Program-made: the position numbers and the translations under genes
NCBI RefSeq assembly: GCF_006151805.1
Contig: NZ_VDDA01000014.1
Location: 1 to 64,000, forward strand
Direction of reading: 5' to 3'
Length of the DNA stretch: 64,000 nucleotides
Source of the DNA: Methylobacterium terricola
Lineage (GTDB): Bacteria > Pseudomonadota > Alphaproteobacteria > Rhizobiales > Beijerinckiaceae
Part shown: one piece after another, positions 9,113 through 18,378 of the stretch
Numbering within the stretch: position 1 is the first letter of the stretch
Layout: every line of letters starts with the position of its first letter
Notes under the pieces: model-generated
The model's database searches: none
What the model was told of the DNA's origin: nothing
What the model saw: the letters and a program-made list of their open reading frames with translations, nothing else

Positions 9113-9166
9113 CCTCCGGGGGACTTCCACGACACGTCGCTGCGGCACCGGCCGAGAGGGCTCACC

Positions 9167-10780
9167 ATGACCGATTCCCTCGTGACCAACTGGACCCGCT
9201 CGGACGAGGCGCGCATCGAGGAGGCCATCCGCCGCGGCGCCTCGCGCCGCGACCTCTTGCGCGGGCTGGCTTTGTCCGGCGTCGCGCTCGGTGCCGGCGG
9301 GGCGATCCTCGGCCGGGCCGGGGCGGCCGTCGCCCAGACGCCGCGCTCGGGCGGCGCCCTGCGCGCGGCGGGCTGGTCGTCCTCCACCGCCGACACCCTC
9401 GATCCGGCGAAGGCGTCGCATTCGGCCGATTACGCGCGCTGCTGCGCCTTCTACAACCGCCTGACGGTGCTGGACGGCAAGGGCAACGTCCAGATGGAAC
9501 TCGCCGAGAGCATCGAGAGCCGGGACGCCAAGACCTGGACATTGCGCCTGCGCAAGGGCGTCACCTTCCACGACGGCAAGGGCTTGAACGCCGCCGACGT
9601 GATCTACTCGCTCCAGCGCCACACCGACCCGCAGGTCGGCTCCAAGGTGAACGCGCTGGCCAAGCAGATGACCGGGTTTCGCGCGCTCGACGACCGCACC
9701 GTCGAGATCACGCTGGCGAACCCCAACGCCGATCTGCCGACGATCCTCGCCATGCATCATTTCATGATCGTGGCCGACGGCACGACGACTTTCGCCAAGG
9801 CGAACGGCACCGGCGCCTTCACCTGCGACGTGTTCGAGCCCGGCATACGCTCGGTCGGGCTGAAGAACCGGAACTACTGGAAGCCGGGCGCGCCACACCT
9901 CGATTCGTTCGAGTTCATCGCCATCTCGGACAACACCGCGCGGGTGAATGCGCTGCTCGCCGGCGACATCCAGCTGGCGGGTGCCATCGATCCGCGCTCG
10001 ATCCGCTTCGTCGAGAGCCGGCCCGGGGTCGCCATCACGAAGAGCAACGCGGGCAACTACACCAATCTCGGCATGCGCCTCGACATGGCGCCGGGCGACA
10101 AGGCCGGTTTCGTCGAGGCCATGAAGCTCCTGATGAACCGCGAGATGATCCAGAAATCGGCCTTGCGGGGCCTCGCCGAGATCGCCAACGACCAGCCGGT
10201 TCCGCCCTCGAACAAGTACTTCAACCCGGAGGTCAAGCCGCGCCCCTTCGACCCCGAGAAGGCGAAGGCGCTCCTCGCCAAGGCCGGCCTCGCCGGCCAG
10301 ACCATCCCGGTCGTCGCCTCCGACGCGGCGGCCTCCTCGGTCGACATGGCGGTGATGCTGCAGCAGGCGGCCGCCACGGCCGGGCTCACGCTCGACCTCC
10401 AGCGCATGCCCGCGGACGGCTACTGGTCGAATTACTGGCTGAAATCACCGATCTGCTTCGGCAACGTCAACCCGCGGCCGACGCCCGACATCCTGTTCTC
10501 GCTGTTCTATGCCTCGTCGGCGCCCTGGAACGAGACCCGCTACAAGTCCGAGAGGTTCGACCGCCTGCTCGTCGAGGCCCGCGGCCTGCTCGACGAGGGC
10601 AAGCGGACGCAGATCTACGGCGAGATGCAGGCGATGGTCGCGAACGAGGCCGGCAGCGGCATCCCGGTCTTCATCTCGAACGTCGATGCCCATGCGAGCA
10701 AGCTCAAGGGCCTGGGAACGAACCCGCTCGGCGCGATGATGGGCTTTGCCTTCGCCGAGCATGTCTGGCTGGAGGCCTGA
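9167..10780 (+). CDS. Peptide/opine-type ABC solute-binding protein (SBP_bac_5), TAT signal
   Basis: This 537-residue periplasmic binding protein of the DppA/OppA family begins with a twin-arginine signal (SRRDLLRGLALSGVALG, residues ~25-45). The typical SBP_bac_5 stretch follows (AGWSSSTADTLDPAK, then LAESIESRDAKTWTLRLRKGVTFHDG). It lies 54 bp downstream of the flavoprotein gene on the same strand and is probably cotranscribed, so the ligand may be an N-methylated amino acid, betaine or small peptide. No cognate permease or ATPase genes are adjacent, so they must lie elsewhere or the protein is an orphan. The ribosome site (GAGAGGG) is about 8 bp upstream. It converges with the next gene at only 6 bp. 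Confidence 0.85.
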   Translation: MTDSLVTNWTRSDEARIEEAIRRGASRRDLLRGLALSGVALGAGGAILGRAGAAVAQTPRSGGALRAAGWSSSTADTLDPAKASHSADYARCCAFYNRLTVLDGKGNVQMELAESIESRDAKTWTLRLRKGVTFHDGKGLNAADVIYSLQRHTDPQVGSKVNALAKQMTGFRALDDRTVEITLANPNADLPTILAMHHFMIVADGTTTFAKANGTGAFTCDVFEPGIRSVGLKNRNYWKPGAPHLDSFEFIAISDNTARVNALLAGDIQLAGAIDPRSIRFVESRPGVAITKSNAGNYTNLGMRLDMAPGDKAGFVEAMKLLMNREMIQKSALRGLAEIANDQPVPPSNKYFNPEVKPRPFDPEKAKALLAKAGLAGQTIPVVASDAAASSVDMAVMLQQAAATAGLTLDLQRMPADGYWSNYWLKSPICFGNVNPRPTPDILFSLFYASSAPWNETRYKSERFDRLLVEARGLLDEGKRTQIYGEMQAMVANEAGSGIPVFISNVDAHASKLKGLGTNPLGAMMGFAFAEHVWLEA

Positions 10781-10786
10781 CCCGCG

Positions 10787-11473
10787 CTACGGGCTCGCCG
10801 CCGGCGCGAGAACCGGCAGCACGGCGTCGCTCGGCGCCACCCAGCCGAAGATGCCGCCCTGCGCGACGATCATCGCGAGGCCGGCCTCGTGGAAGGCCGG
10901 GATGTAGGAGCCGCAGGCATCCGACACGACGAGGCAGCGATAGCCGCGGTCGTTGGCCTCGCGCACCGTCGTATGGACGCAGACCTCGGTGGTGACCCCG
11001 CAGACGATCAGGCTGGCGATGCCCTTGTCCGCCAGCTGCGCCCCGAGATCGGTGGCGTAGAACGCCCCCTTGCCGGGCTTGTCGATCACGATCTCGCCCG
11101 GGGCCGGCGCGAGGTCGCGGACGATGCCGTGCCCGGCCTCGCCGCGGATCAGGATGCGGCCCATCGGGCCGGGCGCGCCGATCCGGGCGCTCGGCGCGCC
11201 GCGGGCGACCTTGGCGGGCGGCGCGTCGGAGAGGTCGGGCAAGTGGCCCTCGCGGGTGTGGACGATCATGAGGCCGGCGCTCCTCGCCGCCGCCAACAGC
11301 GCCCGGCAGGGCGGCACGGCTGCGGCGAGCAGCGACACGTCGTTGCCGAGACTCTCGCCGAAGCCGCCGGGCTCGAGGAAGTCGCGCTGCATGTCGATGA
11401 TGACGAGCGCCGTCGCGTCGAGATCGAGCGTCAGCGGGCCGGGCTCGGCGGGAACGGTGGCGATGCGCGGCAT
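10787..11473 (-). CDS. Isochorismatase-fold cysteine hydrolase (ureidoacrylate/biuret amidohydrolase-like)
   Basis: This 228-residue protein carries the Asp-Lys-Cys triad of the family: D27 in IIDMQRDF, Lys in DKPGKGAF and Cys in TTEVCVHTT. The HTTVREANDRGY and GGIFGW motifs place it with RutB/biuret-hydrolase-like amidohydrolases rather than with true isochorismatases. It is a clear paralogue of the enzyme at 18375, which lies inside the nucleoside-type transport operon, so both probably act on related ureido or amide compounds. The start ATG 11473 has GGGAG upstream; an upstream ATG would add 45 unrelated residues. It is transcribed opposite to its neighbours. Confidence 0.8.
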   Translation of the reverse strand: MPRIATVPAEPGPLTLDLDATALVIIDMQRDFLEPGGFGESLGNDVSLLAAAVPPCRALLAAARSAGLMIVHTREGHLPDLSDAPPAKVARGAPSARIGAPGPMGRILIRGEAGHGIVRDLAPAPGEIVIDKPGKGAFYATDLGAQLADKGIASLIVCGVTTEVCVHTTVREANDRGYRCLVVSDACGSYIPAFHEAGLAMIVAQGGIFGWVAPSDAVLPVLAPAASP

Positions 11474-11812
11474 GGCTCCCTCGGGGCATTTCGCTTCCAT
11501 CATGCCGGCGGGCGCGCCGATGCGCACCCCCATTCGGCGCACGCCGCGATGCGACGTTCGTGCAGGATGCCCGTCGGAATTGACCCTGGATACCACGATA
11601 TGGAGCAACCTCGCGACATGACCTAGAGGATATTCCGGCGAACCGGAGGCTGGATCGCCATCGAAAATACAGTAAAATCAATCGGATGATCAATGACCTA
11701 GGTGTGCGGCGATCAGATTGTGATATAGAGGCAGCACAACCAGCCGACGGCATGGCCAAGATTGGCATATCGGTTGCTAAGACCGCGGCGATTGTCGCAG
11801 AGGAAGCAGCCC
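11474..11812. other. Divergent intergenic region between the hydrolase and the Tsx-like gene
   Basis: No gene is seen here. The segment 11640-11740 is markedly AT-richer than its surroundings and includes GATATAG near 11721, a possible -10 for the Tsx-like gene, without a matching -35. A GAGGAAG ribosome site at about 11800 serves the start at 11813. Confidence 0.4.
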
Positions 11813-12817
11813 ATGTTCGCCAGGATTCTCACCGCGGCCGTTCTCGGGCTCGCCGCGCTGGCTCCGGCCGGCGCGGCCGATATCCCGAAGGAGAAGGCGC
11901 CGGTCACGGCGCCCCCGCCGGCTGACGGGCCGTTCTTCGTGTTCTCGGACACGCAGATCAGCTACCGCTACCAGTTCCCGGCCGTGACGCCCGGGATTCA
12001 GATCCTGCAAGCGGACGGGACCTTCCGCAGCCGCGAGGCTCCCAAGCAAATCCTCAACATCGCGCATGCGGATGCCTGGGCTTACGGCACGAACTTCTTC
12101 TCGCTTGATATCCTGAAGTCCGGCTCGCAATTTCCCGCCGGCACCACCAACCCGCCCGGCAGCGTCGCGGCACCGTATTTCGCCGATTACGGCAACACCG
12201 AAGCCTACGGCCTCTATCGCGGCACGCTGAGCCTCAACGCACTCACCAACAGCAAGGCCTTCGCTGTCGCCGGCCTGGTCAAGGATCTGTCGCTCTCCTT
12301 CGGCTTCGACGCCAACTCGCAGAACGATGCCTTCGGCTCGAAGAAGCGCGACGTCGTCGGCGGCCTGAACGTCTCCTTCGACGTACCGGCCGGCTTCCTC
12401 AACCTCTCGGCCCATGCCTACAAGGAGTGGAACCGCAACGGTTTCAACACGCAGCCCGATCGCGACCAGAGCTTCAACACCGTCCCGGAATTCGAGATCG
12501 TCTACAACTTCCCGCTGGCCTTCACCGGCTTGCCGCTCAGCATCGCCGGCTTCAACAACATCGTCCTGCCCAAGGGCCGCGGCATCAGCCGGGATCTCTC
12601 CGCCTACGCGTTCAACCCGCCACGCGGGGTGGAATTCCTCTCGCGCACCAACCTGGTGCTCGATGTCGGCAAGCTCGTCTACAATCAGCCCAACAAGGTC
12701 GACGTGTTCATCGGATTTCAGTATTGGCTGAACAAATTCGGCAACGTCGAGACGGCCACCTTCAAGGGGACCGAGGAAAAAAGCTTCCTGGCCGGCGTCT
12801 CGTTCCACGTGTTCTGA
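11813..12817 (+). CDS. Tsx-like nucleoside-specific outer-membrane channel
   Basis: This 334-residue outer-membrane protein has a clear Sec signal peptide (FARILTAAVLGLAALAPAGA, cleaved near AGA-AD). The mature part matches the Tsx/OmpK-like pattern: FSDTQISYRYQF near the start, then ILNIAHADAWAYGTNFFSLD, then alternating beta strands ending in an aromatic C-terminus (GVSFHVF) typical of beta-barrels. Tsx proteins pass nucleosides through the outer membrane. That fits the BMP-type ABC importer 1.3 kb downstream. Start: ATG 11813 with GAGGAAG. The exact substrate is inferred from the family and the neighbours. Confidence 0.7.
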   Translation: MFARILTAAVLGLAALAPAGAADIPKEKAPVTAPPPADGPFFVFSDTQISYRYQFPAVTPGIQILQADGTFRSREAPKQILNIAHADAWAYGTNFFSLDILKSGSQFPAGTTNPPGSVAAPYFADYGNTEAYGLYRGTLSLNALTNSKAFAVAGLVKDLSLSFGFDANSQNDAFGSKKRDVVGGLNVSFDVPAGFLNLSAHAYKEWNRNGFNTQPDRDQSFNTVPEFEIVYNFPLAFTGLPLSIAGFNNIVLPKGRGISRDLSAYAFNPPRGVEFLSRTNLVLDVGKLVYNQPNKVDVFIGFQYWLNKFGNVETATFKGTEEKSFLAGVSFHVF

Positions 12818-13060
12818 TAGTCACGGCCGCCAACGACGACATTTGGCTCCATCCTCGAATTTTTGCCAGGTCCAAAGTCGAGGATGTCCGGACACGATGC
12901 CGAAGTCCGACGCGGATTCTCGCCTTGCGTGATCTCGGGCCTGCCCGAGATCGAGCCGATGCGCCAGAATCCTGGGGCCACCGGCATGACAAGCGCGTTC
13001 CCGTCGGCCGTCGCTTCCGGATCGGTGGCGCGTGCAACGCGGCCCTAGAGGATCGGCGTC

Positions 13061-13324
13061 CTAGCGACGGACGGGTGACGGGACCGGACGTTCGACGGGG
13101 AGACGCGTCTCGTCCACGGCGATGGCCCGGTTGGGCGGGACCGGCACGACGTCTCCGCTGCGGATCGCTTCCGCTTCGTTCCGCGGACCCGCAATGCCCT
13201 CGGTGCCGCCGGGGGCCGTGGCGGGGTCGCTCCCGGCTGGCGCACCGACCGACTGGGCGAGGGCCGGCGCGGCGGGAACGACGGCGGCGAGAACGGCCAG
13301 AACAGGGAAGATGCGGCGCGACAT
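13061..13324 (-). CDS. Small secreted protein, paralogue of the one at 13678
   Basis: This predicted 87-residue protein has a Sec signal peptide (RRIFPVLAVLAAVVPAAPALA, cleaved before QS). The mature tail of ~63 residues is rich in Pro, Ala and Gly. The start of the mature region (APAG-x-x-P-x-x-APGG-x-EG) is shared with the divergent small gene at 13678. I do not recognise a family. Start: ATG 13324 on the minus strand; the ribosome site is weak. Function unknown. Confidence 0.55.
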   Translation of the reverse strand: MSRRIFPVLAVLAAVVPAAPALAQSVGAPAGSDPATAPGGTEGIAGPRNEAEAIRSGDVVPVPPNRAIAVDETRLPVERPVPSPVRR

Positions 13325-13677
13325 GACGATGTCCGGAGTGGGTGTCGAGGTTCGACACGAAGAACATCCCAGTCGGAGACCGGTTCCGCGCCAAGTCGCC
13401 CGCCCGCACGAGCGCGTGCGTCTCCACACATGATCGCGCTCCGCCATCAACGCCGCGCCGGATGTGCCGAAAATTCCGGCAACTCCGAGCAACTTACTGA
13501 TAAGTCGTGATATTTATCGTCCCTTCGGCAGACCTAGACGTGGGGCCGGACGCTGAAGGCCGTGAAATTGAATCATTTCTGTGCGGCACCTGCCGATTGA
13601 TAGGCCAATCTCGCACAACATATCTGCATCCAGGCGGGGCGTCACGGCGACGCCCGACAGCAACTGGAAGTGTCCGA
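13325..13677. other. Divergent intergenic region between two related small secreted-protein genes
   Basis: No gene is seen here. It holds an AT-rich patch at 13490-13525 with an imperfect inverted repeat (GATAA...TTATC, about 13499-13518) that could carry promoter or operator function for either divergent gene. GGAAG at about 13667 is the ribosome site of the rightward gene. Confidence 0.35.
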
Positions 13678-13950
13678 ATGTCCGCTTATCTGCCCCGCAA
13701 GGCCTTGCTGCCCATCACGGCCCTCCTCGTCGGGCTGTCCGGAACGGCCGCGCTCGCACAGAGCTACACCGCGCCGGCCGGGATCCCACCCGTCCTCGCG
13801 CCCGGAGGCCTCGAGGGCCGTGCGGCGGTGCCGAACATCGTCGCCTCGCAGGGCCGCGCCCGCTCTCTTGCGGCGCGCCGGGCGGACGATCTGGTGACCG
13901 GGTCGCTGCGCGGGCCGCACCACGTCCGCCGAGTTCCGCCGCGCCGGTGA
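13678..13950 (+). CDS. Small secreted protein, paralogue of the one at 13061
   Basis: This predicted 90-residue protein has a Sec signal peptide (RKALLPITALLVGLSGTAALA, cleaved before QS). The mature region begins YTAPAGIPPVLAPGGLEGRA, similar to the minus-strand gene at 13061. The C-terminus is Arg/His-rich (HHVRRVPPRR). Start: ATG 13678 with GGAAG 7 bp upstream. Unknown function; possibly a periplasmic small basic protein. Confidence 0.55.
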   Translation: MSAYLPRKALLPITALLVGLSGTAALAQSYTAPAGIPPVLAPGGLEGRAAVPNIVASQGRARSLAARRADDLVTGSLRGPHHVRRVPPRR

Positions 13951-14144
13951 GCCAGGCCGCCGCGGGGACGACGGCTTCGCGCGTGCCTCGGAACCGTGCA
14001 GGCTGGCCGAGAAAAGAGGCTTCTCACCTTGCGGCACAGAGCGCAATCCGGCGTCAGCCGTGCTGAAATTCCCAGCTTCGCCACGGCGTGACGGACGCCT
14101 AGACTTCGCTTCGCTGGAGTTTTCCGCCAGTGGAGCGCGAAGCT

Positions 14145-15248
14145 GTGACGAAGACTGATCTCACCCGGCGGCACCTTCTCGGCGGCGCGGCTGCCCTCGG
14201 CCTCGCCGGCCTGCCCGGACGGGTGCGGGCCGCCGGCCCCCTGACGGTCGGGTTCGTCTATGTCGGGCCGAAGGACGACTACGGCTACAACCAGGCCCAT
14301 GCGGTCGCCGCCAAGGCGCTCAAGGGCCTGGCGGGCGTCGAGGTGGTCGAGGAGGAGCGCGTCCCCGAGACCAACGCCGTCGAGAAGACCATGGAGAGCA
14401 TGATCAACCTCGACGGCGCGGGCCTGCTGTTCCCGACCTCGTTCGGCTACTTCAACCCCTTCGTGATCGCCGCGGCGAAAAAGTACCCGAAGGTGCAGTT
14501 CCGGCATTGTGGCGGGCTGTGGACCGAGAAAGATCCGAAGAATGCCGGCTCCTATTTCGGATACATCGCGCAAGGACAGTATCTGAACGGGATCGTCGCC
14601 GGCCACACGACCAAGTCGAAGAAGATCGGGTTCGTGGCGGCGAAGCCGATCCCGCAGGTCCTCAACAACGTCAACGCCTTCCTGCTCGGTGCGCAGAGCG
14701 TCGACCCCGCCATCACCTGCCAGGTGATCTTCACCGGTGAATGGTCGCTGGCCGTCAAGGAGGCTGAGGCAACCAACGCGCTCATCGACGGCGGCGCCGA
14801 CGTGATCACCTGCCATGTCGACAGCCCAAAGGTGACGGTCGAGACCGCCGCACGTCGCGGCGCCTTCGTGTGCGGCTACCACGTCGACCAGTCGCCGCTG
14901 GCGCCCCAGAAGTACCTCACCGGAGCCGAATGGGACTGGCTGCCGATCTACAAGGGCTTCGTCGCCGACGTGCAGGCCGGGCGCAGCCCGCCGAACTTCC
15001 TGCGCGGCGGCCTCGCCGACGGCTTCGTCAAGATGAGCGCCTACGGTCCGGCGGTGAGCGACGGGGCGCGCCGCAACGCCGACGCGGTCAAGGCCGAGAT
15101 GATGAAGGGCGGCTACGAGATCATCAAGGGCCCGCTCAAGGACAATGCCGGCAAGGAGGTGATCGCCGCCGGCAAGGGCCTGCCCGAGAAGGCGCTCGAG
15201 CTCGAGAGCACGAACTACCTCGTCGCCGGCGTGAGAGGGGCGGTGTGA
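14145..15248 (+). CDS. BMP/PnrA-type ABC substrate-binding protein (nucleoside family), TAT signal
   Basis: This ~367-residue periplasmic binding protein of the BmpA/PnrA class has a twin-arginine signal (TRRHLLGGAAALGLAGL). Family hallmarks are VGFVYVGPKDDYGYNQAH, LLFPTSFGYFNPF and GSYFGYIAQGQYLNGIVAG. The class usually binds purine or pyrimidine nucleosides. It is the first gene of a six-gene run (14145-20593) whose other members overlap or nearly abut. Start: GTG 14145 with GGAG about 9 bp upstream; GTG 14130 in the same frame is an alternative. Related proteins sometimes bind other ring compounds, so the ligand is not certain. Confidence 0.85.
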   Translation: MTKTDLTRRHLLGGAAALGLAGLPGRVRAAGPLTVGFVYVGPKDDYGYNQAHAVAAKALKGLAGVEVVEEERVPETNAVEKTMESMINLDGAGLLFPTSFGYFNPFVIAAAKKYPKVQFRHCGGLWTEKDPKNAGSYFGYIAQGQYLNGIVAGHTTKSKKIGFVAAKPIPQVLNNVNAFLLGAQSVDPAITCQVIFTGEWSLAVKEAEATNALIDGGADVITCHVDSPKVTVETAARRGAFVCGYHVDQSPLAPQKYLTGAEWDWLPIYKGFVADVQAGRSPPNFLRGGLADGFVKMSAYGPAVSDGARRNADAVKAEMMKGGYEIIKGPLKDNAGKEVIAAGKGLPEKALELESTNYLVAGVRGAV

Positions 15249-15271
15249 CCCCCGATCCCGGAGGTCCCGCT

Positions 15272-16411
15272 ATGGTCGCCGATACCGCCGCATCGCGCAT
15301 AGCGGTCGTCCCCCGGCGGCCCTCGGCCGCGGTCCAGGTGATGGCCTGGCTCGCCCGTCGGACCGAGGCGGTGGCGATTCCCCTCGGTGCCGTGCTGGTC
15401 GGCCTCGCGCTGTTCAGCCTGTTCCTCCTCGCCCTCGGCAAGTCGCCTGCCGCACTCGTCGATCTCGTCTGGCGCGGCGGCTTCAGCTCGGCCTTCGCGT
15501 TGCAGAACAGCCTGCAGCGCGCCGCCCCCTTGCTGTTCGCGGCGCTCTGCGTCGCCCTGCCCGCCCGGCTCGGGCTCGTGGTGATCGGCGGCGAGGGCGC
15601 GATCATGCTCGGGGGCCTCGCGGCCGCGGTGGTCGCGCCACCGCTCTCGGCCGCGCCGGCTCCCCTGGTCGTCGGTGCGATGGCGCTCGCCGCGCTGCTG
15701 GCGGGGGCGGTCTGGATCGGCGCGGTCGGGGCGCTCAAGGCCTATCGCGGCGTCGACGCGACGATCGCCAGCCTGCTGATGTCCTACATCGCGATCGCGA
15801 TCGCCAACCACCTGATCGAGGGCCCGCTGCGCGATCCGACGAGCCTCAACAAGCCCTCGACCCTGCCGGTCGGTGACGCCAACATGCTGGGGCCGATGCC
15901 GGGCCTCGGCGTGCATTGGGGCCTCGGCGCCGGCGTGCTGGCCTGCTGTCTCGCCTGGCTGCTGATGGAGCGCACGACGCTGGGCTTCTCCGCCCGGATC
16001 GCCGGCGGCAACGTGCGGGCGGCGCAGATCCAGGGCCTGCCCGTCCGGCGCCTGATCGTCGGCTTCACGGCGCTCGGCGGCGCCTGCGCGGCGCTGGCCG
16101 GCTTCTTCGAGGTCGCGGCGGTGCAGGGCAATGCCAACGCGACGCTCGCCGCCGGCTACGGCTTCACCGGCATCCTGGTGGCGTTCCTCGCCCGCCACAA
16201 CCCGCTGGCGATCCCGCCGGTGGCGCTGGCGCTCGGGGGGCTCGAAGCGTCGAGCGGGCTGATCCAGCGCCGGATGCAGCTCCCCGACGCGACGATCCTG
16301 GTGCTCGAAGGCCTGCTGTTCCTCTGCCTCCTCGTCGGCGAGACGGCCTACGGGCGCTTCAAGATCTTCAGCCCGCATCTCTGGGCGTCCAAGAAGGAGG
16401 CCGCCGCGTGA
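15272..16411 (+). CDS. BMP-type ABC importer permease 1 (NupP-like)
   Basis: This 379-residue polytopic membrane protein of the BPD_transp_2 family has about nine hydrophobic helices. It carries the family signatures RLGLVVIGGEGAIMLGG and GVDATIASLLMSYIAIAI, and AAQIQGLPVRRLIVGFTALGG in the coupling region. It forms the translocation pore together with the next gene product. Start: ATG 15272 with an excellent GGAGGT site. It overlaps the next gene by 4 bp. Confidence 0.88.
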   Translation: MVADTAASRIAVVPRRPSAAVQVMAWLARRTEAVAIPLGAVLVGLALFSLFLLALGKSPAALVDLVWRGGFSSAFALQNSLQRAAPLLFAALCVALPARLGLVVIGGEGAIMLGGLAAAVVAPPLSAAPAPLVVGAMALAALLAGAVWIGAVGALKAYRGVDATIASLLMSYIAIAIANHLIEGPLRDPTSLNKPSTLPVGDANMLGPMPGLGVHWGLGAGVLACCLAWLLMERTTLGFSARIAGGNVRAAQIQGLPVRRLIVGFTALGGACAALAGFFEVAAVQGNANATLAAGYGFTGILVAFLARHNPLAIPPVALALGGLEASSGLIQRRMQLPDATILVLEGLLFLCLLVGETAYGRFKIFSPHLWASKKEAAA

Positions 16412-17331
16412 GCCAGGATCTCGGCCTCTGGACGGTGCCGCTCGCGGTGATCGGCGGCGCGATCCGCGTCTCGACCCCGTTCCTGTTCGTCAGCCTCGGC
16501 GAGACCATCACCGAGCGCGCCGGCCGGATCAACCTCGGCTTGGAGGGCACCCTGGTCTTCGGCGCGATGGCGGCCTACGCCACCGCCGTCGTGACCGGCT
16601 CGCCGTGGGCCGGCGTCGCGGCGGCGGGCGCGGCCGGCGCGGGGTTCGGCCTGCTGCACGGGCTGATCTGCTCGCTGCCGCGAGTCAACGACGTCGCGGT
16701 CGGCATCGCCCTGATGCTGTTCGGGATCGGCCTCGCCTTCTTCCTCGGCAAGCCGTTCATCCAGCCCTCGGCCCCTCCCCTGCCGGCGATCCCGTTCGGG
16801 TTCTGGTCGGATCTGCCACAGGTCCAGGCGGCGCTGCGGGTCAACGTGCTGTTCCTCGTCGGCGCCGCCTTGAGCGTCGCCCTGTGGTGGGCGTTCCGCC
16901 ACACCAAGGCCGGCCTGGTGGTCCGGGTCGTCGGCGACAGCGCCGAGGCGGCCCGGGCGATGGGCTACTCGGTCACGCGGGTGCGGGTGCTCGCCACCAT
17001 GGCCGGGGGCGTGCTCGCCGGCATCGGCGGCGCCTACCTGTCGCTGTACTATCCGGGCTCGTGGAACGAGGGCATCTCGTCGGGCCAGGGCCTGATGGCG
17101 GTGGCGCTCGTCATCTTCGCCCGCTGGAATCCGCTGGCCTGCTTCGGCGCGGCGCTCCTGTTCGGCGGCGCCGGGGCGCTCGGCCCCGCCCTGCAATCGG
17201 TCGGCGTCTCGTCGGGCTACTACCTGTTCTACGCAGCACCCTACGTCCTCACCCTCGGGCTCCTCGTCGCCACCTCCTCGCCCGACCGGGCGCTGGCGGG
17301 CGCGCCGGGCGAGCTCGGCCTGTCGCGTTGA
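16408..17331 (+). CDS. BMP-type ABC importer permease 2 (NupQ-like)
   Basis: This 307-residue permease begins with GTG 16408, overlapping the previous stop (GTGA) and preceded by AAGGAGG. The hallmark N-terminal stretch TPFLFVSLGETITERAGRINLGLEG and the segment RVNDVAVGIALMLFGIGLAFF are typical of the second permease of nucleoside importers. It has about eight hydrophobic segments. It pairs with permease 1 and the double ATPase at 19079. Confidence 0.88.
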   Translation: MSQDLGLWTVPLAVIGGAIRVSTPFLFVSLGETITERAGRINLGLEGTLVFGAMAAYATAVVTGSPWAGVAAAGAAGAGFGLLHGLICSLPRVNDVAVGIALMLFGIGLAFFLGKPFIQPSAPPLPAIPFGFWSDLPQVQAALRVNVLFLVGAALSVALWWAFRHTKAGLVVRVVGDSAEAARAMGYSVTRVRVLATMAGGVLAGIGGAYLSLYYPGSWNEGISSGQGLMAVALVIFARWNPLACFGAALLFGGAGALGPALQSVGVSSGYYLFYAAPYVLTLGLLVATSSPDRALAGAPGELGLSR

Positions 17332-17349
17332 GTTTTGGAGGAGCTTCGC

Positions 17350-18378
17350 ATGAACGGCCTCGGCGGATTGAACAAGGCGCCGGACGGCGTCGTCATCGGC
17401 CTCGTGCAGCTGCAATTGCCGGTCGTCGCCACCCCGCAGGACCTCGCGGCCCAGACCGCGCGGATCGTCGCGCTGGTGGGGAAGGCACGGGCGAACCTCG
17501 CCGGGATGGACCTCGTGGTCTTCCCCGAATACGCCCTGCACGGTCTCTCGATGGACACCAATCCCGACATCCTCTGCCGTCTCGACGGGCCGGAAGTCGT
17601 GGCCTTCAAACAGGCCTGCGCCGAGAACAGGATCTGGGGGTGTTTCTCCATCATGGAGTACAACCCGCACGGCCAGCCTTACAATGTCGGCCTGATCATC
17701 GACGACGCGGGCGAGCTGCGGCTCTATTATCGCAAGATGCACCCCTGGGTGCCGGTCGAGCCGTGGGAACCGGGCGATCTCGGCATCCCGGTGATCGACG
17801 GGCCCAAAGGGGCCAAGCTCGCCCTCATCATCTGCCACGACGGCATGTTCCCCGAGATGGCGCGCGAATGCGCCTACAAGGGCGCCGAGATCATGCTGCG
17901 GACGGCGGGCTACACCGCGCCCATCCGGGAGGCCTGGCGCTTCACCAACCAGTCCAACGCCTTCTGCAACCTGATGGTGACCGCCAATGTCTGCATGAGC
18001 GGCTCGGACGGCACCTTCGATTCGATGGGCGAGGGCATGGTCGTCAATTTCGACGGCACGATCATCGCCCACGGCACCAGCGGCCGGCCCGACGAGATCA
18101 TCACCGCCGAGGTGCGGCCCGACCTGGTGCGCGAGGCGCGCCGGCACTGGGGCGTCGAGAACAACATCTACCAGCTCGGCCACCGCGGCTACGCCGCCGT
18201 GAAGGGCGGCGCCGGCGACTGCCCCTACACCTACATGCACGACCTCGCTGCCGGCCGCTACCGGCTGCCCTGGGAGGCGGAGGTGAGGATCACCGACGGC
18301 ACCTCCTGCGGCATCCCGGCGCCGACGCGGAGCTATCGACCCAGGCGGGAGCCCGGGGCGAAGGAGGCGGCGGAGTGA
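17350..18378 (+). CDS. amiF: Formamidase (nitrilase superfamily)
   Basis: This 342-residue nitrilase-fold amidase matches AmiF formamidases (formamide to formate and ammonia) along its length. The catalytic triad is visible: E60 (VFPEYALHG), K129 (YYRKMHPW) and C162 (IICHDGMFPE). GMVVNFDGTIIAHG and the long C-terminal tail are also family-like. The start ATG 17350 is preceded by GGAGGAG. It lies inside the nucleoside-type transport operon and overlaps the next hydrolase by 4 bp, so formamide, or an amide like it, is probably an intermediate in breaking down the imported compound. The closely related acetamidase-type AmiE is the main alternative. Confidence 0.88.
   Translation: MNGLGGLNKAPDGVVIGLVQLQLPVVATPQDLAAQTARIVALVGKARANLAGMDLVVFPEYALHGLSMDTNPDILCRLDGPEVVAFKQACAENRIWGCFSIMEYNPHGQPYNVGLIIDDAGELRLYYRKMHPWVPVEPWEPGDLGIPVIDGPKGAKLALIICHDGMFPEMARECAYKGAEIMLRTAGYTAPIREAWRFTNQSNAFCNLMVTANVCMSGSDGTFDSMGEGMVVNFDGTIIAHGTSGRPDEIITAEVRPDLVREARRHWGVENNIYQLGHRGYAAVKGGAGDCPYTYMHDLAAGRYRLPWEAEVRITDGTSCGIPAPTRSYRPRREPGAKEAAE

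Noticed and set aside
12818..13060. Possible short genes downstream of the Tsx-like gene
   Set aside because: Frames lack a ribosome site, signal peptide or any family resemblance.
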